Shown here: positions 29,189 to 39,400 of the stretch, piece by piece
How the letters are laid out: each line of letters starts with the position of its first letter
Position numbering within the stretch: the stretch's first letter is position 1
Origin: Rubrivivax sp.
GTDB taxonomy: Bacteria; Pseudomonadota; Gammaproteobacteria; Burkholderiales; Burkholderiaceae_C
Assembly (NCBI GenBank): GCA_022843905.1
Contig: JALHMT010000008.1
Location: 62,001-126,000 of the forward strand
Length of the DNA stretch: 64,000 nt
Direction of reading: 5' to 3'
Position numbers and translations under genes: made by a program
Notes under the pieces: generated by a model
The model's database searches: none
What the model was told of the DNA's origin: nothing
Seen by the model: the letters and a program-made list of their open reading frames with translations, nothing else

Positions 29189-30412
29189 ATGAATGAAGTC
29201 ATGTTGGCGCGGGATGCGCTGGTGCAGTGGCTGTCGCACGGGCTGCTGGACGCCGCGTGGTGGCAGGTGCTGCTGTTCACGCTGGTCGTCACGCACATCA
29301 CCATCTCGGCTGTCACCATCTTCCTGCACCGTGCCCAGGCGCACCGCGCGCTGGACCTGGGACCGATTCCGTCCCATTTCTTCCGCCTCTGGCTCTGGCT
29401 CACCACCGGCATGGTGACCAAGGAATTCGTTGCCGTTCACCGCAAGCACCACGCCAAGTGCGAGACCGAGGAAGATCCGCACAGCCCGCAGACACGTGGC
29501 ATCAAGGCCCTGCTGCTGACCGGCGTGGAGCTGTACCGCGCCGAAGCCAAGGTGCCCGAGACACTCGCCAAGTACGGCCACAACACGCCTGACGACTGGA
29601 TCGAGCGCAACCTGTACACGCGCTACAGCTGGCAGGGCGTGGGGCTGATGCTGATCCTCAACCTCGCGATGTTCGGCGCCATCGGCCTGACGGTGTGGGC
29701 GGTGCAGATGCTGTGGATCCCGGTGATGGCCACCGGCATCATCAACGGCATCGGGCACTGGTGGGGTTACCGCAACTTCGAGTCGCCCGACGCTTCGACC
29801 AACGTCTCGCCCTGGGGCATCCTGATCGGCGGCGAAGAGCTGCACAACAACCACCATACCTACGCCACGTCGGCGAAGTTCTCCGTCAAGCCTTACGAGT
29901 TCGACGTGGGCTGGCTCTACATCCGCGCCATGCAGTCCATCGGCTGGGCGACGGTCAAGAAGACGCCGCCCAAGCTGGCGCTGGGCAGCATCAAGCCCGT
30001 GGCCGATGACAAGACGCTCGAGGCCGTCATTGCCAACCGCTACGAAGTCATGGCCAAGTACGCGCAGGAGATGCGCGCGGCCTGCAGCGTGGAGCTCGAT
30101 CGCATGAAGGCGCAGGGTGGCGAGAACACCGCGCGCTGGAAGCAGATGCTGCTGGCCCAGCGCTGGCTTCACCGCGACGAGGACAAGATCCCGCAGGAGC
30201 TGAAGGCCGAGGTGGCACAGGCTGCGGCGGCGACCCCTGCGCTGGCGAAACTGGTGGCCATGCGCGAAGAGTTGCGCCAGCTCTGGACCCGCAGCAACGT
30301 GTCGGCCGAGCAGCTGGTGGCGGACCTGCAGGCCTGGTGCAAGAAGGCCGAGGAAAGCGGCATCGCCGCACTGCAGGAGTTCTCGCTGAAGTTGCGCGCA
30401 GCGCACAGCTGA
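29189..30412 (+). CDS. Acyl-lipid/acyl-CoA fatty acid desaturase with long C-terminal extension
   Basis: A 407-residue membrane di-iron desaturase that introduces a double bond (probably delta-9) in acyl chains. The histidine boxes are HRAQAH (47-52), HRKHH (84-88) and HNNHH (219-223), with another conserved His at 190 (GIGHWWGYRNF). Four hydrophobic helices surround them. From about residue 265 a soluble, charged, predicted helical tail of 140 residues follows (EVMAKYAQEMRAACSVELDRMK, LQAWCKKAEESGIAALQEFSLKL), which is not part of the catalytic domain. The ATG at 29189 has AAGGA upstream. The tail role is unknown. Confidence 0.92.
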   Translation: MNEVMLARDALVQWLSHGLLDAAWWQVLLFTLVVTHITISAVTIFLHRAQAHRALDLGPIPSHFFRLWLWLTTGMVTKEFVAVHRKHHAKCETEEDPHSPQTRGIKALLLTGVELYRAEAKVPETLAKYGHNTPDDWIERNLYTRYSWQGVGLMLILNLAMFGAIGLTVWAVQMLWIPVMATGIINGIGHWWGYRNFESPDASTNVSPWGILIGGEELHNNHHTYATSAKFSVKPYEFDVGWLYIRAMQSIGWATVKKTPPKLALGSIKPVADDKTLEAVIANRYEVMAKYAQEMRAACSVELDRMKAQGGENTARWKQMLLAQRWLHRDEDKIPQELKAEVAQAAAATPALAKLVAMREELRQLWTRSNVSAEQLVADLQAWCKKAEESGIAALQEFSLKLRAAHS

Positions 30413-30526
30413 GCGTCTGCGGCCGCTTGCCGGGCCACCGGCCCGGGTCGGTGTCTGTTCACCCTGGCCAGGCGGCTGGCCGGTCCCCAGGCTGTCGCGC
30501 GAAGCGCCAGCCCGGCGAAAGACGAG

Positions 30527-30567
30527 AGAAAACCCGCCGAGCTGGGAAGCCGGGCGGGTCTTTTCTT
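30527..30567. terminator. Bidirectional terminator between desaturase gene and rpmG
   Basis: ACCCGCC at 30532-30538 pairs with GGCGGGT at 30553-30559. The right side runs into CTTTTCTT and the left side is preceded by AAAA, so the hairpin has a T run on both strands. It lies between two converging genes, the desaturase gene and rpmG, which fits a shared intrinsic terminator. Confidence 0.8.
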
Positions 30568-30620
30568 GACTCTCGCAGGAGGGGGATCGGAGGCGCGCTG
30601 TCGGCGCCTGCCCCCTTGGC

Positions 30621-30791
30621 CTACTTGAGCTTCACTTCCTTGTACAGCACGTGCTTGCGTGCCTTCGGGTCGAACTTCAGGAATTCGAGCTTTTCGGGCG
30701 TCGTCTTCTTGTTCTTGTTCGTGGTGTAGAAGTGACCCGTGCCGGCCGTGGATTCCAGCTTGATCTTTTCGCGTCCGCCTTTGGTGGCCAT
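30621..30791 (-). CDS. rpmG: 50S ribosomal protein L33
   Basis: A 56-residue basic ribosomal protein, translated directly from the minus strand: [19 protein letters not shown] at the start, then [18 protein letters not shown] and a lysine-rich end KEVKLK. This matches the Cys-free form of L33 found in Proteobacteria. It follows rpmB by 17 bases, the usual rpmB-rpmG pair, and is followed by a bidirectional terminator. Confidence 0.95.
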   Translation of the reverse strand: MATKGGREKIKLESTAGTGHFYTTNKNKKTTPEKLEFLKFDPKARKHVLYKEVKLK

Positions 30792-30808
30792 GTGGTGCTC
30801 CTGGAGAG

Positions 30809-31042
30809 TCAGATTTCGCCGCGGGCGCGCAGGTCAGTGACGACCTGCTCGATGCCCACCTTGTCGATCAGGCGCAGCGCGGCGTTGCTCACGCGCAGGC
30901 GCACCCAGCGGTTCTCGCTCTCGACCCAGAAGCGGCGGTAGTGCAGGTTGGGCAGGAACCGGCGCTTGGTTTTGTTGTTCGCGTGGGAAACATTGTTGCC
31001 CACCATCGGGCGCTTACCCGTGACTTGACAGACGCGTGCCAT
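30809..31042 (-). CDS. rpmB: 50S ribosomal protein L28
   Basis: A 77-residue ribosomal protein: [39 protein letters not shown] and [15 protein letters not shown] fit L28 over the whole length. The ATG at 31042 is used because the family begins MARVCQVTG; seven more in-frame codons upstream are not family-like. A 170-base leader from a likely promoter at 31222-31249 precedes it, and rpmG follows by 17 bases. Confidence 0.96.
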   Translation of the reverse strand: MARVCQVTGKRPMVGNNVSHANNKTKRRFLPNLHYRRFWVESENRWVRLRVSNAALRLIDKVGIEQVVTDLRARGEI

Positions 31043-31249
31043 GGAAATCTCCGGCGAAATCATCGAGGACCGGCGGGAGTGGTGACATCGAACGACATCG
31101 GGTCACGCCCTGTACCCCCGTATCCCGTGCCTGGAACCCGATCCCCGTGGGGGGGGAATCATCCTGGACACTCGGATACTCGTCCCCAAAAAGCACAGGG
31201 GCGGGTCCGGCAAAGCTCGCCAGTATAGCGTGCTTCGACCGGATGCGAA
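31043..31249 (-). promoter_or_regulatory. rpmB-rpmG promoter and long structured leader
   Basis: On the minus strand TATACT (31222-31227) with TTCGCA (31244-31249) at 16-base spacing looks like a promoter placed just after the trxB stop. The transcript would carry a leader of about 170 bases. Within it ACAGGG/CCCTGT arms (31195-31200 with 31108-31113) and GGATAC/GTATCC arms (31174-31179 with 31120-31125, extended by CAC/GTG) can form nested long-range stems. A leader of this kind could allow feedback by L28 or another ribosomal protein, which is inference. Confidence 0.5.
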
Positions 31250-31254
31250 CGGCC

Positions 31255-32289
<1,035 letters not shown>

Positions 32290-32438
32290 TTAGCTGGGGC
32301 CCGTATGGCTGGCGGCAAGCCTGTCAATGGGCACAATAGGCGGATTCTTGCAGACACGCCAAAAATTGCCGTGCCGCTGCCCTGTGGTCTGAGAAATTCG
32401 TGCCGAAATCATCAAAGTAGAAAAGAAGGGGATACACG

Positions 32439-33107
32439 ATGTCGATGCTGTCGAACCTGGACCTGATCCGCCGCGTACCGTTGTTCTCGCTGCTCACTGC
32501 CGACCAGGCCCAGGCCATCGCCGACAGCGTCGTGAAACGACGCTTTCGCCGCGGTGAACTGGTGGTGGAGCAGGGTCGCAAGAGCAACGCGCTGTTCATC
32601 CTGCTCAACGGCCGGGCCCGCGTGCTCACCTCCGACACCCGAGGCCGGGAGGTCATCCTGGCGGTTCTCGAGTCGGGCGACTACGTCGGCGAGATGAGCC
32701 TGATCGACAACGAACCCCATTCGGCCACCGTGCGGGCCGAGATCCAGACCGACATGCTGGTGCTGGCCCGTGCCGACTTCGCACGCTGCCTGCCGGAGAA
32801 CTCCACGCTGTCCTACGCGATCCTGCGCGGCCTGGTGCGCCGGCTGCGCAACGCCGACCGGCAGATCGAGTCGCTGGCGCTGCTGGATGTCTACGGCCGA
32901 GTCGCGCGGACCCTGCTCGACATGGCCGAGGAGATCGACGGCGTGAAGATCATCCGCCACAAGGTCTCGCGCCAGGACATGGCCAAGGTCGTCGGCGCTT
33001 CGCGCGAGATGGTCAGCCGCGTCATGAAGGACCTGGAAGAACGCGGCGTCATCGAGACGCAGGACAACGGCTCGGTCATCATCAAGGAACGCCTGCAGAA
33101 CGATTGA
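32439..33107 (+). CDS. Crp/Fnr-family transcription regulator
   Basis: A 222-residue regulator. The cyclic-nucleotide-binding-like beta roll lies at about 15-130 (GRKSNALFILLNGRARVL, GDYVGEMSLIDNEPHSATVRA, which resembles the CRP phosphate-binding cassette), with a dimer helix at about 125-150. The C-terminal winged helix has recognition segment SRQDMAKVVGASREMVSRVMKDLEERG. No N-terminal cysteine cluster is present, so it is not an oxygen-sensing FNR; GEMSLID with the following SAT suggests a CRP-like ligand site. A strong AAGAAGGGG lies upstream of the ATG. Confidence 0.93.
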   Translation: MSMLSNLDLIRRVPLFSLLTADQAQAIADSVVKRRFRRGELVVEQGRKSNALFILLNGRARVLTSDTRGREVILAVLESGDYVGEMSLIDNEPHSATVRAEIQTDMLVLARADFARCLPENSTLSYAILRGLVRRLRNADRQIESLALLDVYGRVARTLLDMAEEIDGVKIIRHKVSRQDMAKVVGASREMVSRVMKDLEERGVIETQDNGSVIIKERLQND

Positions 33108-33137
33108 GGCGCGCCCCGTGGCGTGCCCGCCGCGGCG

Positions 33138-34682
33138 TCACTGCCAGCTCAGCGCCGACAGGTCGTTGGCGAACAGCGGCATGTCCTTCCACAGGCCCTT
33201 CAGGCGCGAGTTCGCCACCGTGATCCAGGTCGGCTGGTACAGGTAGGCCGCCACGGCGTCGTTGGCCACCAGCTTCTGTGCCTGCTCCATGAGCTTGTTG
33301 CGTTCCTCGGGCTTGATGGTGGCCTGCACCTTGGCCCACAGCGCATTGAATTCGGCCGACTCGTAGCCCCAGTAGTAGTTCGGTCGCGCGAAGTTGCCGA
33401 AATCCAGCGGCTCGACGTGGGCGATGACGGTCAGGTCGTAGGCCTTCTGGCCGTACACCGACGACATCCACTGCGCCCATTCGACGTTTTCGATCTTCGC
33501 GTTGATGCCGACCTTGGACAGTTGCGCGGCGATGATCTCGCCGCCCTGGCGGGCATAGGGCGTGGGTGGCAGCTTCAGGGTCAGCTCCAGCGGCGGCGTC
33601 ACGCCGGCCTGGTGCAGCAAGGCACGCGCCTTGGCCTGGTCGAAGGCGTTGATGCCGGTGGTGTCGACGTAGCCCGGCGCGCCCGGCACGTAGAAGCTGC
33701 CGATCGGCACGCCGAAGCCGTCGGCCGCGCCTTCGACGATGGCCGAGCGGTCGATCGCTGCGGAGATTGCGCGGCGCACACGCACATCGTCCAGCGGCTT
33801 GCGCTTGTTGTTGATGGCCAGGATGGTCTTGGCGCGCGAGCCGCCGATCAGCACCTGGAAGCGCTTGTCGGCCTGGAACTGCTTCAGGCTGCGCGCGGCC
33901 GAGACGCGGGGGAACATGTCGACATCGCCCGACAGCAGCGAAGCGACCTGCGCAGCCGGGTCGCTGATGAAGCGCATCGTCACGCGGCGCAGCTTCACGT
34001 TGCCCACCGCGCGGTAGTCGTCCCAGCGCGTCAGCGTCACGCTGGCGCCGCGGTTCCAGGCCTCAAGGCGGTACGGGCCGGTGCCCACCGGGCGCGTGTT
34101 GTTGGTGGCCACGCTCTTGGGCTCGACCATGATGGCCGTGCCCTGGCCCAACTGGAACAGCAGGTCGGGGTTGCCGTTCTTCAGGTTCAGCACCACCGTG
34201 CGCTCGTCGGGCGTCTCGATGCTGGCCATGTTGGCGAACACCGCCTTGTCCTTGTTCGTGCTCTCCTTGGTCACCGCGCGCTCGAAGGAGAACTTCACGC
34301 TGCTGGCGTTGAAAGGCTCGCCGTTCTGGAACTTCACGCCGTTGCGCAGCCTGAAGGTGTAGGTCTTCAGGTCGGGCGAGACGGTCCAGCTCTCGGCCAG
34401 CAGCGGCGTGACCCGGCTGTCGGTGTTCACCTTGGTGAGGGTCTCGAAGACGTTGTAGAGCACGATCTCGGCGATGGCCGAGGCCGCACCGGCCGTGGGG
34501 TCCAGGCCCGGCGGCTCCAGCGTCATGGCCAGCACGGCCGTGTCCTTCTTCGCCTTGGGCTGGGCCTGTGCCGGGAGCGTGCCGGCCAGACCCAGGCTCA
34601 GAGCCAGCGCAGCCGGCATCCAGGCGGCGCGACGGGTGAGGGCGGCCAGGCAGGCAACACGGGCAAACAGGGCAAGGTTCAT
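33138..34682 (-). CDS. ABC transporter solute-binding protein, family 5 (peptide/nickel type)
   Basis: A 514-residue periplasmic binding protein of the DppA/OppA family. The signal peptide has an extended n-region with core MPAALALSLGLAGTLPAQAQ, cut near residue 41. Family segments include DTAVLAMTLEPPGLDPT, LLAESWTVSPDLKTYTFRLRNGVKFQNGEPFNASSVKFSFER, and VGTGPYRLE. The start at 34682 has GGAGG upstream. No permease or ATPase gene is adjacent, so it is an orphan here. Its partner could be the transporter whose ATPase is at the window start, but there is no evidence beyond family. Confidence 0.92.
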   Translation of the reverse strand: MNLALFARVACLAALTRRAAWMPAALALSLGLAGTLPAQAQPKAKKDTAVLAMTLEPPGLDPTAGAASAIAEIVLYNVFETLTKVNTDSRVTPLLAESWTVSPDLKTYTFRLRNGVKFQNGEPFNASSVKFSFERAVTKESTNKDKAVFANMASIETPDERTVVLNLKNGNPDLLFQLGQGTAIMVEPKSVATNNTRPVGTGPYRLEAWNRGASVTLTRWDDYRAVGNVKLRRVTMRFISDPAAQVASLLSGDVDMFPRVSAARSLKQFQADKRFQVLIGGSRAKTILAINNKRKPLDDVRVRRAISAAIDRSAIVEGAADGFGVPIGSFYVPGAPGYVDTTGINAFDQAKARALLHQAGVTPPLELTLKLPPTPYARQGGEIIAAQLSKVGINAKIENVEWAQWMSSVYGQKAYDLTVIAHVEPLDFGNFARPNYYWGYESAEFNALWAKVQATIKPEERNKLMEQAQKLVANDAVAAYLYQPTWITVANSRLKGLWKDMPLFANDLSALSWQ

Positions 34683-34773
34683 CGGGACCTCCGTCGACAG
34701 GCAATGGCTGGAGCCTGCAATGGTAAGGACAAAGCCCTGGCCTGAAGACGACGTCCCGGCGGTGGGCCGCCGA

Positions 34774-35781
34774 TCAGGCCGCGGGTGCCACCTGCAGCGT
34801 GGCCACGGGTTCCGGCGCCAGCAGGCTGCCGTCGCGCAAGCCGCGCAAGGTGCCCAGCAGCAGCGCCAGGATGACCAGTGAGGCCAAGGCCAGCAGCGCG
34901 GGCCCCAGCACGGCCAGCAGCGAGCCGGGCGTGGCCAGGCGCAGCGTCAGTGCGGCCACGGCCGCCAGCGGGAACGAAACGCCCCAGTGCGGCAGCGAGA
35001 ACGCCTGCGATGCGATGGCGCGGCCCTGCGTGGCCACCCAGGCCAGCGTGAACAGGGCCACACCCCACATCACCCAGCCCAGCGCCAGCGGCGCGCCGAG
35101 CTGCAGCACCGACAGCCCGACCACCGCCGGCGGCGCCACGAGGATGAACACCGTGGGACGCAGCCGTTCCGGCCACAGGCCGGCCACTGCCACGCGCACC
35201 ATCAGCAGTGCCAGCACCACCGGCCAGAACAGCAGCCCGATGCCGAACTGGGCCAGCGACCATTCCATCTGCCCCAGCGGCACGCCCGCCAGCGGCACCA
35301 GCACGTTGCCGACGATGGGGATGAGCAGGGCCGGCGTCACGCCCGGCCATTGCAGCCCGCCGGCCTGCGGGCCGCGCCACCAGCGCGACAGCACCCACAG
35401 CGTGACCCACAGCTGCCCCAGGCTGGCCACCGCCCACAGCGCGAACAGCGGCGTCTGCGGCCCGAGCAGTGCCACGCCCACGGTGGCCACCAGCAGCATC
35501 GAGATGGGCAGCGCGGCGACGAAGGTGTGGCGCACCGGGTGTCGCCGGTCTTCGGCCCAGGCCTCGGGATGCCAGCGACCGCGCAGCACGGTGAAGCCGG
35601 CCAGCAGCACGAAAACCAGTGTCGCCGCGCCGCCGATCACCCAGGCGATGGCGCCCGCGACCTCGCCCATCAGCGGCACGGCGCGGTGCCAGGCCAGCGA
35701 GAGGCCGGCCAGGCCCATCACGATGGCGTACCAGCCGGGGTAGAGGAACTTCAGGGCGCTGCGGGGGGCCGTCATGGGCAT
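34774..35781 (-). CDS. TDT/SLAC1-family (TehA-like) permease
   Basis: A 335-residue membrane protein with about ten hydrophobic helices, of the tellurite-resistance/dicarboxylate transporter family, which includes TehA, the SLAC1 anion channel and the yeast sulphite exporter Ssu1. Family hallmarks are the first helix KFLYPGWYAIVMGLAGLSLAWHR with following GGAATLVFVLLAGFTVLR, and the PIVGNVLVPLAG segment near the middle. The start is ATG at 35781 or 35775. It begins 13 bases after the CsoR-like gene, so it is probably the last gene of the RND operon. Export of a small anion is a reasonable guess; the ion is unknown. Confidence 0.82.
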   Translation of the reverse strand: MPMTAPRSALKFLYPGWYAIVMGLAGLSLAWHRAVPLMGEVAGAIAWVIGGAATLVFVLLAGFTVLRGRWHPEAWAEDRRHPVRHTFVAALPISMLLVATVGVALLGPQTPLFALWAVASLGQLWVTLWVLSRWWRGPQAGGLQWPGVTPALLIPIVGNVLVPLAGVPLGQMEWSLAQFGIGLLFWPVVLALLMVRVAVAGLWPERLRPTVFILVAPPAVVGLSVLQLGAPLALGWVMWGVALFTLAWVATQGRAIASQAFSLPHWGVSFPLAAVAALTLRLATPGSLLAVLGPALLALASLVILALLLGTLRGLRDGSLLAPEPVATLQVAPAA

Positions 35782-35794
35782 CTCGATGGAAGTG

Positions 35795-36085
35795 TCAGCG
35801 GATCTTGCCGAGCAGCGACTGCACGTCTTCGAGCACCGCATCGAGCTCGCCGCCACGGTCTTCGGAGAGATCCAGCCGGCTGTGCAGTTCCTGCTGCATG
35901 AAACACACCGTCATGCGCACATAGGTGCTGTCCAGCGCCTTGCGCACTGCCGACATCTGTGCCGCGATGTCCAGGCAGGGTTCACCGCCTTCGATCATGC
36001 GCTGGATGCCGCGCAGCTGGCCCTCGGCACGTTTCAGGCGGTTCAGCAGGTCGGCACGGGTCTTGTCGTCGGCAAGCATGGACAT
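35795..36085 (-). CDS. CsoR/RcnR/FrmR-family (DUF156) repressor
   Basis: A 96-residue all-helical tetrameric-type repressor. The DNA-contacting Arg/Lys helix is RADLLNRLKRAEGQLRGIQRMIE, and Cys37 (GGEPCLDI) is the invariant family cysteine. The copper ligands seen in Mycobacterium CsoR (His61, Cys65) align to Phe62 and Glu66. Instead there is Cys61 (RMTVCFMQQEL), 24 residues after Cys37. It may sense a thiol-reactive or sulphur species rather than copper. The ATG at 36085 starts the family region; the upstream frame is non-homologous. It lies 90 bases after the DUF2892 gene and 13 before the TDT permease gene. Confidence 0.87.
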   Translation of the reverse strand: MSMLADDKTRADLLNRLKRAEGQLRGIQRMIEGGEPCLDIAAQMSAVRKALDSTYVRMTVCFMQQELHSRLDLSEDRGGELDAVLEDVQSLLGKIR

Positions 36086-36175
36086 GGCGCAGGATTCCCT
36101 CGGGGCAGGTTCAGGCAATGGAACGGGGGGTGCCGGCATTGTCGTGGGCTCCGGGGAAGTCTGCTGCCGCCGCAC

Positions 36176-36400
36176 TCAGTTCGTGCAGGCGGAGCCGCCT
36201 TCGCGCACGCCCAGCTTGCGCAGGATGGTGGCCAGCGGGCACAGCTGCGTGAAGCCCGACTGGAACAGGTTCAGGCCGACGAAGGCGGTGAAGGCCAGCG
36301 CCCAGGGCGAGACGAACAGCGGGCTGCCTTCGACGCCGAGCAGCAGCGAGAGCATGACGAACAGGCCAGCGAAGACACGGATATAGCGTTCAACGGTCAT
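36176..36400 (-). CDS. DUF2892 (YgaP-like) inner membrane protein
   Basis: A 74-residue protein: MTVERYIRVFAGLFVMLS then a second hydrophobic helix SPWALAFTAFVGLNLFQSGF, and a cysteine motif TQLCPLATILRKLGV. This is the DUF2892 membrane domain that in YgaP is joined to a rhodanese. Here it stands alone. The start ATG overlaps the RND stop as ATGA, so the two are translationally coupled. In other bacteria DUF2892 genes accompany sulphur-stress and CstR-type operons, which is one clue to the operon role. Confidence 0.88.
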   Translation of the reverse strand: MTVERYIRVFAGLFVMLSLLLGVEGSPLFVSPWALAFTAFVGLNLFQSGFTQLCPLATILRKLGVREGGSACTN

Positions 36401-39400
36401 GATGAGACTCCAGGGTCGGGGTTGGGAACGGGACGGGGTTCGCGGCGGCGGGCCACCACGAAGTACAGGACGGGAATGACGACCAGGGTGAGCAGCGTCG
36501 ACACGCCGATGCCGAAGATCAGCGAGATCGCCAGGCCGTTGAAGATCGGGTCGTCGAGGATGAAGAAGGCGCCGATCATCGCGGCCACCCCGGTCAGCAC
36601 GATGGGCTGCGCGCGCACCGCGGCCGACTGCACCACGGCGTCCTCCAGGCGCATGCCGCGCGCCGTCTGCAGCTCGATGAAGTCGACCAGCAGGATGGAG
36701 TTGCGCACGATGATGCCGGCCAGGGCGATCATGCCGATCATCGAGGTCGCGGTGAAGCTGGCACCCAGCAGCGCGTGGCCCGGCATCACGCCGATCATGG
36801 TCAGCGGGATCGGCGCCATGATGACCAGCGGTGCCATGTAGCTGCGGAACTGCGCCACCACCAGCAGGTAGATCAGGATCAGGCCGACACCGTAGGCGGC
36901 GCCCATGTCGCGGAAGGTCTCGTAGGTGATCTGCCACTCGCCGTCCCACTTGATGGCGTACTCGCGGAAGGGGTCGGAAGGCTGCCGGATCCAGTACTCG
37001 CCCAGCGTGCCGCCGCCCGGCAGCGCGGCGTCCTGCAGGCGGGGCCGGATGCCGAACAGCCCGTACAGCGGCGAGTCGGGCGTGGCGCCGCCGGCACCGA
37101 CGTCGGCCAGCACGTAGCTCACGCCCTGCAGGTCCTTGGTGTAGAGCGGCTTGTCGATGACGCCGCGCTCCACGCGCACCAGTTCCGACAAGGGCACGAG
37201 CTGGCCGTTGGCCGCGCGCAGCGGCAGCGCCAGCAGGCTGTCCAGGCCGACCTGGGACTCGCGCGCCAGCTGCAGGCGCACCGGCACCGGGTACTTGCTG
37301 TGGCCATCGTGCAGCCAGGCGGCGTCGACGCCCGACAAGGCGCCCTGCACCGCCTGCGCGATGGCCGCCACCGGAATGCCCAGCGACTCGGCGCGCTGGC
37401 GCTGCACGCGCAGGAAGGCACGCGGTGCGTCTTCCCGCAGCGAGGTGTCGATGCCGGTGATGTCGGGCGTGGCGGCGAAGGCCTGGGCCAGGCGTGCCGC
37501 CACGTGCTGGCGTCCGGCTTCGTCGGGGCCGTAGACCTCGGCCACGATGGGGCTCAGCACCGGCGGGCCGGGCGGTACTTCGACCACCTTCAGGCGCGCG
37601 CCGTGGCGATGGGCGATCTTCTCGAGCTCGGGGCGCAGCCGTTGCGCCAGGGCGTGGCTCTGTTCGTCGCGCAGCGACTTGTCGACCAGGTTGACCTGCA
37701 GGTCGCCCATCTCGGCCTCGGCGCGCAGCGCGTACTGGCGCACCAGGCCGTTGAAGGTGATGGGGCTGGCCGTGCCGGCATACCCCTGCAGGTCCAGTAC
37801 CTCGGGCTGGCGCACCAGGAAGGAGCCCAGGTCCTGCAGTGCCGCGGCGGTGTCTTCCAGCGCCGTGCCAGCGGGCATGTCGACCACGAGCTGGAACTCG
37901 CTCTTGTTGTCGAAGGGCAGCATCTTCAGCACCACCCACTGCACGGCAGCCAGCCCCACCGACAGCGCCAGCGCGGCGAGGATGCCGGCCAGCAGCAGCC
38001 AGCGCTTGCGCGCACTCTGCAGCAGCGGCATCAGGATGCGCACGAACAGACGCTGCAGGCGGCCGCCGCCTGCGGGTTCGGCGTGTGCTGCGGCATGGCC
38101 CGCAGCCGGCATCTTCATCAGCTTGAGCGCCAGCCAGGGCGTGACGGTGAAGGCGATGGCCAGCGACAGCGCCATGCCCAGGCTGGAGTTGATCGGGATG
38201 GGGCTCATGTAGGGCCCCATCAGGCCGCTGACGAAGGCCATGGGCAGCAGCGCGGCGATGACGGTCAGCGTGGCCAGGATGGTGGGACCGCCGACCTCGT
38301 CCACCGCGACGGGAATGATCTGGGCCAGCGACCTGCGCGACGCCGGCTCGCCGTTGCCCGGGGCTGCCGCGGCGTCCAGCGCCATGTGGCGGTGGATGTT
38401 CTCGACGACGACGATGGCGTCGTCGACCAGGATGCCGATGGAAAAGATCAGCGCGAACAGCGACACGCGGTTGAGCGTGAAGCCCCAGGCCCAGCTCGCG
38501 AACAGCGTGGCCGTGAGCGTCAGCACGACGGCCGCGCCGACGATCACGGCCTCGCGCCGCCCCAGCGCCAGGCCGACCAGCAGGATCACCGAAGCCGTGG
38601 CGAAGCCCAGCTTCTGGATCAGCTTGTTGGCCTTCTCGGCGGCGGTCTGGCCGTAGTCGCGCGTCAGCGTCATCTCCACGCCCTGGGGCACCACGCTGTT
38701 GCGCAACTGCTCCAGCCGCTGGCGCGCGGCGCCTGCCACGTCGACGGCGTTCTCGCCGGGCTTCTTCGTCAGCGTGAGCGTCACGGCCGGGTGGTTGCCG
38801 GGCGAGGCCGGTGCCGATGCGCCGCCCGCCGCGGCCGCCGCGATGCCCGGCGAAAACCAGACGTAGCGCGTGGCCTGGGCAGCGCCGGCCTGCACCTGCG
38901 CCACTTCGCGCAGCGCCACCGGGCGGCCCTGGTGCACGCCGACGATGAGGTCGCCCACCTCGTCGGCGCTGCGCAGGAATTCGCTCGTCTCGACGCTCAG
39001 CATGCCGCGCCCGCCAGTGTCCAGCACGGTGCCGGCGGGCGCGCCGAAATTGGCGGCGCCCAAAGTGGCCTTCAGCTGCATCACGTCCACGCCGCGGTCG
39101 CGCAGCCGGCCGGGCTCCAGCGTCACCTGCACGATCCGGCCCGGGCCGCCGATGGTTCTCACCTCGCGCGCGCCGGGCACGCGCTTGAGCTCGGCTTCCA
39201 TCGTGCTCGCCACGCGCTCCAGATCCAGCGCCGCACGGTCGTCGCGGCTCCAGAGCGTGACGGCCAGCACCGGCACGTCGTCGATGCCCTGCGGCTTGAC
39301 GATGGGCGGCAGCGTGCCCAGCCCGGCCGGCAGCCAGTCCTGGTGCGAGTTCAGCACGTCGTACAGGCGCACCAGCGCCTCGGTGCGCGGCACACCCACC

